Shown piece after piece: positions 11,419 through 24,544 of a stretch of 64,000 nt of DNA. The translations under genes and the position numbers were made by a program. Source of the stretch: Chimonanthus salicifolius (lineage: Eukaryota > Streptophyta > Magnoliopsida > Laurales > Calycanthaceae). The number at the start of each line of letters is the position of its first letter. Within the stretch, counting starts at the first letter, position 1. The stretch spans positions 27,496,617 to 27,560,616 of the forward strand of contig CM023535.1 of the NCBI GenBank assembly GCA_013350335.1. Reading direction: 5' to 3'. The notes below the pieces were generated by a model that was not told where the DNA came from, ran no database searches, and saw only the letters and a program-made list of their open reading frames with translations.

Positions 11419-12568
11419 ATTTGTGCCTGAGGAGAGATAAGTATATTTTTTTTTTTAGATTATAAATAAAATAAATAAAGCCACAAAATTCTTCATGCTC
11501 AAACTAACACATCACACAAATTCTAATGCCATCCACAAAAATAGTAAGAGGAATAACATCTACTATCAATATCAAGTTTAATCTCACAGGTTTGCTCACA
11601 ACTCATTCTATAAAAATAAAACCAAATCAATATTCTCAAGGTTCTCAAATTATTCAAATCAACTAATCAAGTCTCACAAAAATAAATAATGCCAAATAAA
11701 TAAATCCAACATGAATCAACAACTATGCTAAGAAATTAAACATTCATCATTGACAGCCTCTAAACATCGGTATTCTCCTCTAAGCCTAAGTCCAGATGAT
11801 TACCCGCAATATAAGGGGTGTGAGCTCCAAGCCCAGTGAAATAACACAATAACACATATCCAACATAATATCTCAATTTAACAAAATAAAAGCAATATTA
11901 AAAGCATAATTAACTGATTATGCATTTAATGTCCATGCTCTATGTCATGCAATGCACAATGCTCAATGCACATGTTCAGTGCCTCATCCATCCACAACGC
12001 CAACTGTATTTGGTGGCCTACTCGTCGAAGCAAGGCTAACACAACACCACATTTAGAGGTCTATTCGCAAAAGTGAGGCTAACACAACATGACATTTAGT
12101 GGTCTACTCGTCGAAAAAAGGCTAACACAACATCATCACCAAATAACAAACGTGATCTTTCATGGTTCAAGAATCCAAACCTACCACATGCGTGCCACTA
12201 CTCACTAAAAGCGAGGCCATACACTACCACTGTCGTGGTCTACATGAAAGATCACGGCTCACACCTCCATACTCATCCCATGAATATGAAGATGATATGC
12301 TCAATGTCATGTCTACCATGCATTATCAAATAAATAATGTTATAAGTCATATTAACATACCATGAATCTAATCATTATACTCCAACATAGTATATAATCT
12401 TAAACTGATATAAGCACCATATACATGTCATAAAACATCAAAATCCAACATCAATAATCTTACACATGCACAATAATGAATCATATTGCAACATTATTAT
12501 TACAACAATAAAGCCTCAAAAATCAATCTGAACATCCACAATAACACCGTAATAGTACACAGAACATT
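11419..12568 (-). mobile_element. LTR fragment of the same broad family
   Basis: It shares the segment GTGTGAGCTCCAAGCCCAGTGA (near 11818) and its surroundings with the LTRs at 8637 and 48310. Both ends are lost. The right side is broken by the LTR starting at 12569. No protein coding is seen. Confidence 0.45.
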
Positions 12569-13034
12569 TGTCACGCCCTGACCAAAAACACAAGCACGTG
12601 ATGCGGAATAATTTTAATTTCTCGAATATTACACTTGGGAAACACACGTGTGCTCACAACTCATACTCAAAATCCATAAATAATCTTAAATACCATTAAC
12701 ATATCAAATGAGATATAAATTCTCTACCATAAATGTTAAAACATTGTAGAATTTATTACAACAAACCCTCCAAGAATAAAATAGTAATAGCAGCGTCACC
12801 AACTCAAATCAAATAAATAAATAAAATAATCAACTCAAATATGTAGGGCGTCTAAAGGAGCATAATAACTAAGCTCTTCCTCGGGATTCCTTGGACCCAT
12901 CCAGTGCAACATTACCTAAAATTGTAAGGACGTGAATACAAACAATACTCAGTGAGGAAATATGCATGCTACACACCCACGCACCCACGTAATGATAATA
13001 ATGTATGAAATGGAATATAAATAAGGATATGTTA

Positions 13035-13163
13035 TCAATCTCATCAATGTGGACACACTGTCCACCCAAAGACACCTCTATTTCATCAACGTGAACACAA
13101 TATCAACCCAAGGACACCAATCTCATCAACATGAACACAATGTCCACCCAAGGACACCTCTAT
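13035..13163. repeat. Three tandem ~51-bp units
   Basis: Units share CATCAA(C/T)(G/A)TG(A/G)ACACA and AC(C)CAAGGACAC. They lie inside the LTR that starts at 12569. Confidence 0.7.
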
Positions 13164-13314
13164 GGAACGGGCTGTCAAACATCATGATCCCTTGAGGGAC
13201 ATAGGCCACGACTTACAAGTGGAAGATCTCCATAGAACATAGATAATCTACGTCACCCCGTATCCATTCACCACTCTGATGATTAAGTCAACTCTAAGGT
13301 GATCAATATACGAC

Positions 13315-13436
13315 TCACCAAGTTAGTACCGCCCTAGTAGGGCTCACAAGTATCTAATCCTACGCAATACGTCCTACTAAGTTAGTACCGCCCAAGTAGG
13401 GCTCACAGGTATCTAACCCTGCGTAATATTGCACAC
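13315..13436. repeat. Two tandem ~62-bp units
   Basis: Both contain AAGTTAGTACCGCCC(T/A)AGTAGGGCTCACA followed by TATCTAA(T)CC. They are within the same LTR. Confidence 0.7.
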
Positions 13437-13558
13437 CAAGTGTACAAAATAGTCGTGAGAGCAACCTACAACGTGAAACATGTGAGGGGCTATACTCCTC
13501 AACGACAACCACGACAATCATGAGAGCAACCTACAACGTGAAACATGATAGGAGCTAT

Positions 13559-15531
13559 TGTTGTGCAAATTTTAAATTTAGAACTCGCAAATGCACGAAC
13601 CATTTAGATAGTATAACGATTAAGTGTGAGGTCGAACCCATCGGAACTTAGGAAAATATATCCGTGAAAAACATACAACTGAATTATATATTTTAAGAAA
13701 TTTAGAAAATTATAGAAATAAATCTTAAACATGGGATTAATTATCTAATCTATGAAATCTAATTTTAATTTAGAAACATTCTAAAAATAGAAAACATTGT
13801 CTAAAATTAGAAACCATATCTAAAAATAGAATTTAACAATGAAAGAGATCTAATTTTTAATTAAGATGATGGATTTGATCTAAAAATTATAAATAATCTT
13901 AACTTAACTTAGAACACAAAACTAAGATACAATTAATTAATTAACCAACCTAGTTCCATAATTTTCAAAAATTTTGAATTTTAAAACAAGAATAAAAATA
14001 ACACCTAAAATTACCTTTGTACATATTTATAATGGAACTGGTTCAAGTAAATCAAGGAGGCATTATTTTCTATATTTTCAAAATAAAACAAAGGCCTAGA
14101 ATACGGAGCTCACGTAAATCACCAGTCATGCACTCAATTTTTTCATTCATAATTATTCTAAGAATTAAATCTATGAATTTCATTAAATTAAAAATCTCAA
14201 ATTAAACCTTAAAATAAATAGAATTTAAACTTTATCTTCAAATCTAAAATATTTCATCGCACTCTTAAAATAAGAGCCTTAGAACGAAGAAGGAAGTCTA
14301 TTCAATATAAATTTTTATCAATTTAATTTGAAACACTTAAAATAAATCCACACATAGACTTAATTAAAAAACAAAAATAAAATCAAATAATCATCATACA
14401 TCAATTGAATAATTAGAAAACCATAGACTAAATATTTCATCACACCTTTCTCTTATTATTAAAATATGAAATTAGAACTACAAAATAAAGGATTTTGGAA
14501 TTAAGAGAATTCAATAATACAATGGAAAGTTAAAAACCACCAACCTCAAACCCTTGTGGAAATCAAAATTGCCAAAGTTTCTCTTCCTTCTCTTCTTTCC
14601 CTCCTGTCCTATGCACAACCCTTCAATTTCTTCAACCAATTTCAATTTTCTCAATGGGAGATGGTTAATATTTATAGATGAAAGGAGATGGAACGAATGG
14701 CTTGCATTTAAAGATTTAAATAAAGCAAGGGTCACATGGAGGGCTGATATGGTTTGTGTTAAATATGGAATGGCTTAAAAGAGGCAAGAAGGTGGAAAAA
14801 ATAGTAAAATTCGTTTAAGGAAAGTGAGTGCAAAATCTCGTTCTTTACGCATGTACCACATTGAAGCTCAGTTTTGACCTTGTTAAAATCCGAATCAGGA
14901 AAAGTTGTAGACTATAAAGTTGTAGCCCTTGAAGTCTTCTTTCCAACGCAAAAGAATCAACGCAATCAAACATCGGAGTGAAACCTTATGGCCAAAATAC
15001 TGAATATGTGTCAAACCTTCCTTATTTTTCTTCCTTTCTTATTTTATTTCTTTTTCCTTAATCCACTTGCCAAATTCGAAAATCCCCTTATATTAGCTTG
15101 TAAATTTCAAATTTCCTCTTGAGATAATGAAAATATTCTTCATACATGTGGATTTCTTCATGGGTTTTTCTTAATGGGCTTAATAATTGGACTTTTCAAA
15201 GTATGGAAAATCTAATAATTAATTTCATCACTTACAATCAATTCAAAAATGTACTAAATTAATCCAAACTCTCAAAAATGGATTTGAATTAATTAGTTTA
15301 CAAATAAAACCCTAAAATTATAGTAAAATAATTATTAAAAATTCCAACTTTCCAAAAATATCAACTTATGCCCATAAATTCCAAAATTCACCTTTTGAAT
15401 TCTCATATCTTACATTTCCCTGTAAATCCTGTAAAACGTCTAAAATCTAATTAAACATATTCTAAAACACACAAAACAAGGGCTAACTACTCCAAATACA
15501 AGGGTAAAAAGTCATTTTCCTGTACTTTTCA
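13559..15531 (-). mobile_element. Solo LTR (1,973 bp) with 5-bp target duplication GCTAT
   Basis: Termini are TGTTGTGCAAATTTT on the left and CTGTACTTTTCA on the right. GCTAT is duplicated exactly at 13554-13558 and 15532-15536. Two relatives with the same left terminus lie at 15778 and 18738. Reverse orientation is inferred from the polypurine tract beside the relative at 15778-18367. There is no internal domain, so it is a solo LTR left by LTR-LTR recombination. LTRs ending in ATCAACA in reverse fit the Athila/Tat side of Ty3/gypsy, but this is inference. Confidence 0.8.
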
Positions 15532-15777
15532 GCTATACTCCTTGACGACAATCCTAAAGGACCAAGTCTCATAGCTAATGCTACCATTCCAATAGGGTTC
15601 CTTAAATCCAAATCATCATCATGTTCCACCAATCTTCTCTAGGGAGTGGGGATTACTACTAGTGGGGCCCAAACAAAAGAAATGTATATCATCATGTCCT
15701 ATAAACTCTTTGGGTCTCATCCCAACTCTAGTATTTCTCAATAGCATCATGCCCATTAACACAATATCTCATACTCA

Positions 15778-18367
15778 TGTTGATGTGCAAATTTTATATT
15801 TATAAATCTCACAAGTGCACGAAGCATTTAATAGTATAGCGATTGAGTGCCGAGATCGAACCCAAAGGAAATCCACAAAATATATGCTTAACATTAAATT
15901 GGTATCTTTAAAAAAATGTAATCTTAAGAAATCTAATACATGGAATTACAATTTTAATTTAGATCTTAAAAAATCAAAGTTAACACCATAATTATCTAAC
16001 CTATGAATTTAACAAGTCGAGAATCAAATCCAACTTCTTTTTATTAAATTGGTGAAACATGACTATGTAGTCTCATCTTAATTTAAAATCATGTGTTTTA
16101 AGATCAAAATATCATATCTCCAACCCTAGTTAAAGAATATTTGAGAGAAAGAATAGTTGGATATAAAGAATTAAATAATAGAGTACATGAACATACAAGA
16201 ATAAAAACATGAAAATAAATTTAACATTTAAAATACAACAAACAAACAAAGGAACTAATATAATAAAAGACTGAAAATAAAATTGCAAGTAAAGTAAATG
16301 ACAGAATTTAAAAGTGTAGAATGTAAAGGGTGGTTGTTGGAATAGACCGCTCATCACTAAAAAAATATATAAACAACTACAAAACCTAGATCTGAAATTC
16401 GCATAAAAATCCAAATATGAATTCATGTCCATCATTAAGATTTATAAACTTTAATTTAATAATCAGGCCTTAGTAACTTAGATTCAACACTTATAACCTA
16501 AGTCCTAACTATTTCACGTCCAATTAATTAAATAAAGAATACAAACTCTAAAATCAAATCTAAACAATTATAAAAGAGATTTGAAAATTGGATGTTTCAG
16601 TATAGGCATACATAAAATTAAGTACAAAAAAACAAGAATGAAATTACAACTCTCACTTGTAAAATTCGTGTGGGGCTTCTGTCTTCTTTCATTTTTTCTC
16701 CATCCTTTGATCCTCTTGAGCTCCTGGTCAAATTCAAATTTCATGTTGTGATTAGTGCTCTATTTATAGGCTCCAGGAATGAATGGATGGTTGGGATTTA
16801 ATCTGGACTAAGTTGTGAGTTAATGGCTTGGTTTGGATCTTATTTAAAAGTAGATGGAGGAGATTTTAAGCTGCAAAAGGCTAAGGTTACAAGGTATACA
16901 CGAATTTTGGGAGAAGGTGGCTTAGTAGCTCCCAGAGAATGAGTGAAGATAGAAATTTGGAGAGAAAATTGGGATTTAGGAGAGAAGATAGGGAATGGGC
17001 GAATTTTACATGTGTTTAGGGTTTTAATGCAATGCAATGCAATGAATGGATGGGATTTAAAATTAGAATGAATAAGTGGACGAGATGAAGTAGATGACAT
17101 GGCCTAGAGTTGACTAATGATATGTGCATGAGGTGTTTTGGATTTGTAAAAATCGTGTATGGTTGGAAAGGTTGGGATAATGAGGTGTTTAGGGATTTTA
17201 GGATGTATCTAGATGGGTTTTGGTCTAAGTGCATGGAGGAATTTTAGTGCTAAAATCATGTGGGATTTTTTTTGGATTGGATTGGGAGAAAAGCTAGGAT
17301 CTAGATGATGTATACAAGAGGTGGATGGATTGGAGAGGGAACTTAGGGATTTCCATGCACATGGAGGCTTCTAGGTTTTTGAATAATTGTGTGATGCATG
17401 GAGATATGCGCATGATGTCCTAAATCCTAGGGATTTGTACTAGATCTAGGGTTTAATAAGTGATTGGAATAAATGGCTATGATTAAATGGACCTAGATCT
17501 AATAGCTTAACTAAATGATGGATGATCCAAATGGATGGATGAGGAGATGATGTTTGGATGATCATGATCTTAAGGTTAATCTAATTGATGAATGAATTGG
17601 ATAGCCTACATCTAAGACGATGGGTGTATGGTTTGGATTTGGAAGATGGCTCTAGGGTTTTCCTAATTTTGATGCATGAGATGAATGGTTAAGATTGAAG
17701 ATGGAGAATGGATGGTGTGGATGACAAGGAGATGGATAAGGCTTTGGGTGTGTGAATGGGTTATGGACTTAGGGTTTTGATGGATTTTCGAGTATGGGCT
17801 TTGGATTGGGTTATTGGATTGGACTTCTAAATGAGTACATAGGCCACTAGTGAATCTTGAACTTGAGCTTGAGGACTTGGGCCTCTTGGACTTGGATTTG
17901 GACATTGGCATGGCCTCATTGTGTAAAATGCACATGGATTGCTTGTGGCCTGGCCCAATGATAGGTTGTGGAGCTTAGTTTGGCCCAATTGGAGTGGATC
18001 TTTGGGTCATTAATCTTGAATTTCAGTCTTTACTTCTTGAATTACAGGTTCTCTCTTCCAGAATTTGATAATTAACTTCACCACTTTAAAATCTAAGATA
18101 TTGATTTAATTTAGACTCTCATAGATGAATCTAGATGAACCAATTTTTATGAAAACCCTAAAAGTGGAGTGCAATTAATCATAAAAATTTCAGGTTTTCC
18201 AAATTAAGTTTTAAACTTGCAATTATCCAATGATTTAAGATTGTTTTCTTGAATTTTCCATTTTTATCTACAAAACTAGAAAATGGCATTAATTGCATGT
18301 AATATATACAAAATCAAGGCTAACCAGTCCAATAATCATAGGTAAAAATATAATATTTTAGTGCTCA
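15778..18367 (-). mobile_element. 3' LTR (2,590 bp) of the same family
   Basis: It starts TGTTGATGTGCAAATTTT and ends GTGCTCA. It aligns with the LTRs at 13559 and 18738 at both ends (GTGCACGAA...GAACCCAAAGGAAAT; GGCTAACCAGTCCAATAATCA). Immediately right lies ATAAATACCCCCAAATTT, the reverse of a polypurine tract (AAATTTGGGGGTATTTAT). This marks it as the 3' LTR of a reverse-strand element. No open frame of credible length is seen. Confidence 0.7.
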
Positions 18368-18737
18368 ATAAATACCCCCAAATTTATATTTTGTTAGTCC
18401 TCGAACAAAACTACCTAAAAACTCTAAAAACAAAAATCTTAGTCTAATCTTAGTCTAAACCTAGACAAAAACCTAAAATAAACCTAAATCTACACCACTT
18501 TCACTGATACTCTCGGTTGCATTTAGTGTATACAACAAGCCTTTAAACCCTTAGGTTACCCCTAGTGGACGAGTTATAGTCTCGTGAGGGTTTGCAGTGA
18601 TGATACCCACAAACATCAACATCTTTAACAAGAACACATATACAAAGGGTCTAAACATCATACAACTCTAAAATTCATTTTACAAGCCTTATACCCGAAG
18701 TGTAGTATGTACTTATTCAATATTATCATATATTTTC
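18368..18737 (-). mobile_element. Polypurine tract and remnant 3' internal region
   Basis: The reverse-strand PPT (AAATTTGGGGGTATTTAT, 18368-18385) adjoins about 350 bp of non-coding internal sequence. This is cut off by the next LTR at 18738. Confidence 0.55.
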
Positions 18738-21224
18738 TGTTGATGTGAAAATTTTGCAAAGTTTTAAATTTATAATTTCACAAGCGTACGAACCAATTGA
18801 CAGTATAGCTTATGAGTGCGAGGTCGAACCCAAAGAAAATCACAAAATATATGTATAAATTAAAGTAGTACCTTTAAGATGATGTAATCTTGAGAAAAAT
18901 GAATTAAACCTAGATTTGAAATAAAACATATTTATTTGGAAAAATCAAGTGAACATCATGTTTTATTTAACTTGTGAATCTCATCAAATTAATTCATTTT
19001 ATTATTAAAGTGGTGAATCATGAATGTGTATTGCAAAGTTCAAGATTAGAAAAATTATATTTACAATCCCAGTTAAAGAATATTTTGAATAGGGATTGAT
19101 TTGATACATGAATTAAATAATTAAAGAATAGACATACCAGAAATAAATTAAAAACATAAATTGAACATCTTGTATACAACATACATACAAAGTGACTAAT
19201 GTAATTAGAGACAGAAAATAAATTGACAAATAAAGTAAATGACAGAATAAATAAATGCATTATTTAAAGGTGGTTATGGAATTTTTCTTTCATCGCCCAA
19301 AATAAATAAACAAATAAGAGATCTAGATCTGAAATTCGCATAGAATTCAAATTCAAGTTACACAATTTAATTAAAATTCATAATCTTTAATCTAATTAAA
19401 GTATGGTTCTTAAATTTAACACTTATAACCTAAGTACTTTAATTAATCAAAGAATACAAACTTAAATTAAACAAAAGTATAAAAAGATGTCAGAATAATC
19501 AAACTTTCCAAGATTCTAACGGCACATCACTTATTTATTTCATTGAAGAATTCAAGTAGAGGCATTCATAAAATTTAAAACAAGAAAACAAAATGGAGAC
19601 GTAAATTTACAACTCTCACTTGTAAAATCGTGTGGGACCTCCTGACTTCTGGCCTCTTGATATTTTTTCCTCAGCCTTTGGTCCTCTTGAGCTCCAGGTC
19701 AAATTCGAATTTTACCTATGGGGTAGTGGGGTATTTAAAGGCTCTGAGTTGGAATGGATAGCTAAGATTTAATCTTAGTTTGAGTAATTAATGAATGGTT
19801 TGGATTAGATCTCATTGGAATTGGGTGGTTGGGATTAAAAGTTGCAAAAGGTTAGGGTTCAACATGGTGTACACAAATTTGGCTGTGTGTAGGTGGCTTG
19901 GAAGGGAGTGCAAGCAATGAAAGAGAGAATATAGGAATTGGATTAGGCATGGGATTTTCGAGTTTGGCTATGTAGATAGGATTTGTCTTAGTGCATGGAG
20001 AGAATTTAGATGCTAAAATCATGTGGATGCTATGGAGAGATTGGATTGAATGATGTGGCAATGACTAGGCTTGGGCGCATGGAGGCTAGTTTGACCTCCA
20101 AGCTTTTCTATGTTAGGGTTTAATGAATGGATGACTAAGAGTGGATTGGGTTAAATCTAATGGTTTTAGGTTTAATTGGCTAAAATAAATTATATAAATG
20201 GTAAGGTCACTAATGGAGGGTTGTGATTTAAAGGTGGAGATGGATAGATGATATATGAATGGCCTAGATCTAGTGCAAATTATGTATGTGATGGATGAAT
20301 GTGGAGGCTCTAGGGTTTTTCTAATGATGTGGATGGTTGTGCTGAAATATCTTAAGATCTAATGACTTTAGAATGTGATGGACAATTTAAGTGGATGAAT
20401 GATGAGATGATGCACGAATGGTCATGATCCTAAGGTTAATCTAGATGTTTAATAGGTTGGATGGCCTATATCTAAGATGAAAGATGTATGGGTTAGATTT
20501 GTTAGGTGGTTCTAAGTTTGACCTAATTTTCATGCATGAGATGGAAGGTGGAGATTTAAGATGGGAAATTGATGGTGAAGATATGAAATGTGCATGGAAA
20601 AGAGAGAGATTAGGGTTATGGATTTTGGCCATGGGTAATTGGAATATGATCCATGGAGCATTTGGATTTTGGATCTTGGACCTCACTTATAGACTTAGTC
20701 TTAGGCCTACTTGACTTGAACTTGAACTTGTCTTGAGAACTTGGGCCTTTGAGTTGTACATTGGCCTGGCCCAACTGTATGGAATGCGCATGGATTGTCT
20801 GTGGCCTGGCCCAATGCTAGCCTGTGAAGGTTAGCTTGGCCCAGTTGAAGTGGATCTTAGGCCCATTTATCTTGAATTTCAAGCTTTGGCACTTGAATTG
20901 CATGATGTCTCTTCCAGAATTTAATAATTAATTCACCTCTTAAATTCTAAAGTTAATTAATTAATCTTAGACTCTCATAATTTGATCTAGATTAACTAAT
21001 TTACATGAAAAACCTTAAAAGTAGTATGAATTAAATTATTAAAATTCCAGATCTTCACTTTTAAGCTCTAATCTTGCAGTTATCCACTGAATTGAGATGA
21101 TTTTCCTGATCTTTCCATTATTATCTACAAAACTAGAAAATAACATTAAATGCATGTGATATATACAAAATCAATGCTAAGTAGTCCAATAATCAGGAGC
21201 AAAAGTGTAATATTTTAGTTCCCA
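18738..21224 (-). mobile_element. Third LTR of the TGTTGATGTG family (2,487 bp)
   Basis: It starts TGTTGATGTGAAAATTTT and ends TTTTAGTTCCCA. Both ends align with the neighbour at 15778-18367, including the GGCCTGGCCCAATG...CTGTGGCCTGGCCCAA region. The flank to its right contains a purine-rich inverse tract (GGAAAAAGAAG in reverse), so it is probably also a 3' LTR. Open frames inside it on either strand are chance products. Confidence 0.65.
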
Positions 21225-22268
21225 AGAACTTCTTTTTCCAAATAGACACAAGTTTTGTTCACACTATTAGAAAATGCTCTTTGACTGCAACCCTCACTAG
21301 ATATATCTCTCAGAAAAATTAACATTTAGAGGTTTGGGTTCATTTTCTCTCAAGGTATATGTGAGTAGAATTTATGTATTTGAATCAAAATATCTCACAT
21401 ATGTATTAACAAAGACGACTCAATTCAAAGAAAATAAATGATCTCATGAATATGTGCTACTTTCCTGAGAACATTGAGTCAAACACCATCATTTTTCTTC
21501 CTCTATTCTCCACATGAAATACCATATTTTGACTTAAGATCAATAGGAGTTCCTAATAAAACGAAGTGTGGCTTAGGATCGAGTCAAATCAAATAAGGAT
21601 AAAAGGCTCTGAAAATAAGTACATTGAATAGAAGGTGTTAGTGCCTCGGCTTGGCCAAGACCCTATGTTTGTCAATTCCATGACTCGGAAAGAAGCACTT
21701 GTCGGAGGCTTGAAGACCCAAGATGATCAAGAGTAAAGTTCATGCTCCACCGGATTAAAAGTTCATCATTATGGCAATCACAAAATAGGTATGTTGGCCA
21801 TAGATGACCTTAGGTGGTACCCACACCTTAGAGAGGATTATCCCTAGGCTTAGAAGAACAAATGATTACATCATAAAAAGCCCAGTGAGAAAGCTTGACA
21901 GTGAAATGGAAGCAAACTTGGAAATGTGAATTATGTTCACTGTCAGCTCGACCAGTCGTATCTCACCGACCTCTCAATGCAGTCAGAATCGACCCATCGT
22001 GGTCAAAGACTGGTCGGCCCGAATGACATAGGTTCTGAAATGTTGAACTATCATTCTGGGTATTCCTCTGATCAAGAGTCTCGTATGCACCAACCCCTTG
22101 GCGAAAGGCTAAAACGACCCCTCGTGATTAACGACTCCTCTATCAAGTTTTATGAGTTCTGGACTTAGAACTCAAGTGGACTGTCGAGAAAACAGATATA
22201 TCGGTAATTCAAGACCGGTCGAGAGTAGCTAGAACCGACCCCTCGGTAATGAGCGACAGGTCGTTCTG
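21225..22268 (-). mobile_element. Probable non-coding internal region of the preceding element
   Basis: It follows the LTR at 18738-21224 on the side where internal sequence is expected. It contains repeated TCGACC/CGACCC(A/C)TCG words (21945-22260) and no polyprotein domain. The assignment is by position only. Confidence 0.35.
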
Positions 22269-24500
22269 TGTAATACCCTGACCCAAGATTAAGGATAATT
22301 GTGGTATTTGTATTAATTAATTGTGTTTTGATCCGTTAATCATGAAGAGTACGGATTGAGATTTTAGAAATCCAGGATCGGCTCAACTAAAGCTCGATAG
22401 CTCACAGATCCAACTCATTTAAGTTGAAAGGGCAAAAATGGTAATTTACCATAAATATTATTATTTAGGTGGTTTAATTATTGCTTATTATTAAAATATG
22501 TTGTTTGAAATAATTTGGTTGTCAAAGCTATGCATTGGTAGTGATCTTAAATGATGAATTCATATGACCTTTTAGTCTATGCTTTTGATTTTCAGAAATA
22601 TTTATACTTGTGATCGTGGAAGGTCCCTATTTATGAAAATAATTGTTTTAAATAATTATAGAAGTCATAAAATTTCAGAAAAATAACCAGTATTTAATCT
22701 GTGTTTTAACCAATTAGTTTATTTAACGGGTTTACAAAATAAGATTTAAAAAAATACTTAAACAAATACTATATTTTTTGACAAAAATCTACCTACGTGT
22801 CATTTTTGCCTAGATCGAAAGATTTCGAAAGTGTATTTTTCTCCAGATTTCAACAATGTTTATAATTTTTAAGGCCCGACATTTTAGATTGGATGGATTA
22901 ATTTAATTAAACCATTTTTATATCTAATAAATGAAGATAAGTTTTTTTTAGAAATGAAAATATTATAAAATCATTTTATTATCTTTAAGTGTGACACCTT
23001 GAAACTACAAGTAGGAGCTATGGCCAAGTGTAGGCCCTTGTAGCCAAGTGTAGGCCCTTGTTTTATTACATACATGCAATTGAACCTTTAAATACCCCCA
23101 TGTGTAGTATGCTTTCAAAAAAAAAAACTTTGTATCCCTTTCATCCCTTCTCAGTTAAGAAACCTTACCTCATTTTTTCTTACCTCTTTGGCCCTCCAAC
23201 ACCAGTACTCTTCTGTAGAATTGGCTGGATTGAAGCCTTGAAAACACACAGTCCATGGCCATCTAATTTGACTTTATCACAGGTAATTTTTAATATTTTA
23301 ATTATTTATTTCTTTTATGATTTTAAAATAAATGAAAATACTGAAATGTTAAATTTTATCATTTTCAAATTGTTATTTTTACATACAATGAAGTTCTCTT
23401 ATTTTATGAAATAATGAGAAGTATTATTAGGAGTTGTTTTGAAAATAAGTTTCTAATTATTTAAGAATGAGATTGAATTTTTTACTATAAAGCTTTTACT
23501 ATCTTTTAATGTATTTTAATCAAGTTATTGTTTTAATTGATGAAGTTTTAACTTAAAAATTTCAAATGGATTATTTGGGTATTTCTATAAAAAAAATGCT
23601 TTAAAATTATTAAGATAATGATTTAAACATTTTTGAGTAATTTTAAGAAAAGATATGGTTAAGTTGGTTTTCTTATATATCTTAGAAAATCTGAAACAAT
23701 TATATATAAATCTTAGTTTTATTTAAAATTAGTAAATTGACAAATTCTAATTTAGTCTTGTTAATAAGTTTAAATTTAATAACTTAGAGACTTAAATTAC
23801 TTTTAGACCACTTAAATTAATTATTCATGATAATACTTTTTATATGTGTAATTTTTTAAATTTGGTTAAGATTAATAATTTGAGACTTGTGTTTTAACTA
23901 TGTTGATGATTGTCTGGAGACCCTTATTCTCAATTAAAAGTGATACTAACCCATTTTCTTGGTATTATAGCGTATATATATTATGTATTCACTTCTAGGC
24001 CGATACTCTTTATCTGTGGCTGACACAGCCCAATAGCTATCAGTAGCTGAGCGATTAAGGGGAGGTACCCATGAACCACTATAAAAAATTCTGGAGCAGT
24101 GTCTCCGGCACAGATGTGGGTGGAATTCCTATTCGACAGTAATGGATGAAATTCTCAGCCGATTGAGTGAGATGGAATTCCTTCACTAATTGTAAGGGTG
24201 TCAGTCCCCACTTACTGGATTTTGCAGATAGCTCAAGCTTGATGTAGGTTGGCTAACCGAACCACTTTAAATTGGTCTTATGGTGTTTGATTTGTGTGTT
24301 TATATTTACCATTTAAGTACTCTTCTCAACACACATAACTTTGCATATTGATTATTTCATTATACATATTGCGCACAAGCATTGATAGTCAAGCATTATG
24401 TAAATGGTCAAAATCTTAGCATGATCACTTAGAGAATTTATTACACTAAACAAATCTCTTGATAAATGTTCCGCTACACCTTAAATAATCAAAAAAAATG
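22269..24500 (+). mobile_element. Gypsy-type LTR start and downstream sequence, plus orientation
   Basis: TGTAATACCCTGACCCAAG at 22269 matches the inverted right end of the solo LTR at 48310-51480 (GGGTCAGGGTATTACA). A 20-bp tandem duplication (GCCAAGTGTAGGCCCTTG) occurs at 23023-23060. The 3' end was not located, so the end given is a soft limit. Confidence 0.45.
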
Positions 24501-24530
24501 TAAAGACCATTAAAATGGGATTGACCTATT

Positions 24531-24544
24531 CCCCCCCCCCCCCC
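24531..24544. repeat. Run of 14 C
   Basis: An unbroken homopolymer, followed by further C-rich sequence. It is prone to length error in assembly. Confidence 0.95.

Larger units (their letters stand above)
12569..15777 (-). mobile_element. LTR in reverse orientation, split by a nested solo LTR
   Basis: It starts TGTCACGCCCTGACC after a possible target duplication ACATT (12564-12568). The body continues on both sides of the nested element at 13559-15531: the broken word GGGGCTATACTCCTCAACGAC seen intact near 13487 reappears split as GAGCTAT / ACTCCTTGACGAC across the insertion. The right side is lost at the LTR starting at 15778. Internal tandem repeats are given separately. Confidence 0.5.

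Noticed and set aside
20441..20714. Overlapping open frames on both strands
   Set aside because: They lie within a non-coding LTR, and the related LTR at 15778-18367 does not preserve them.
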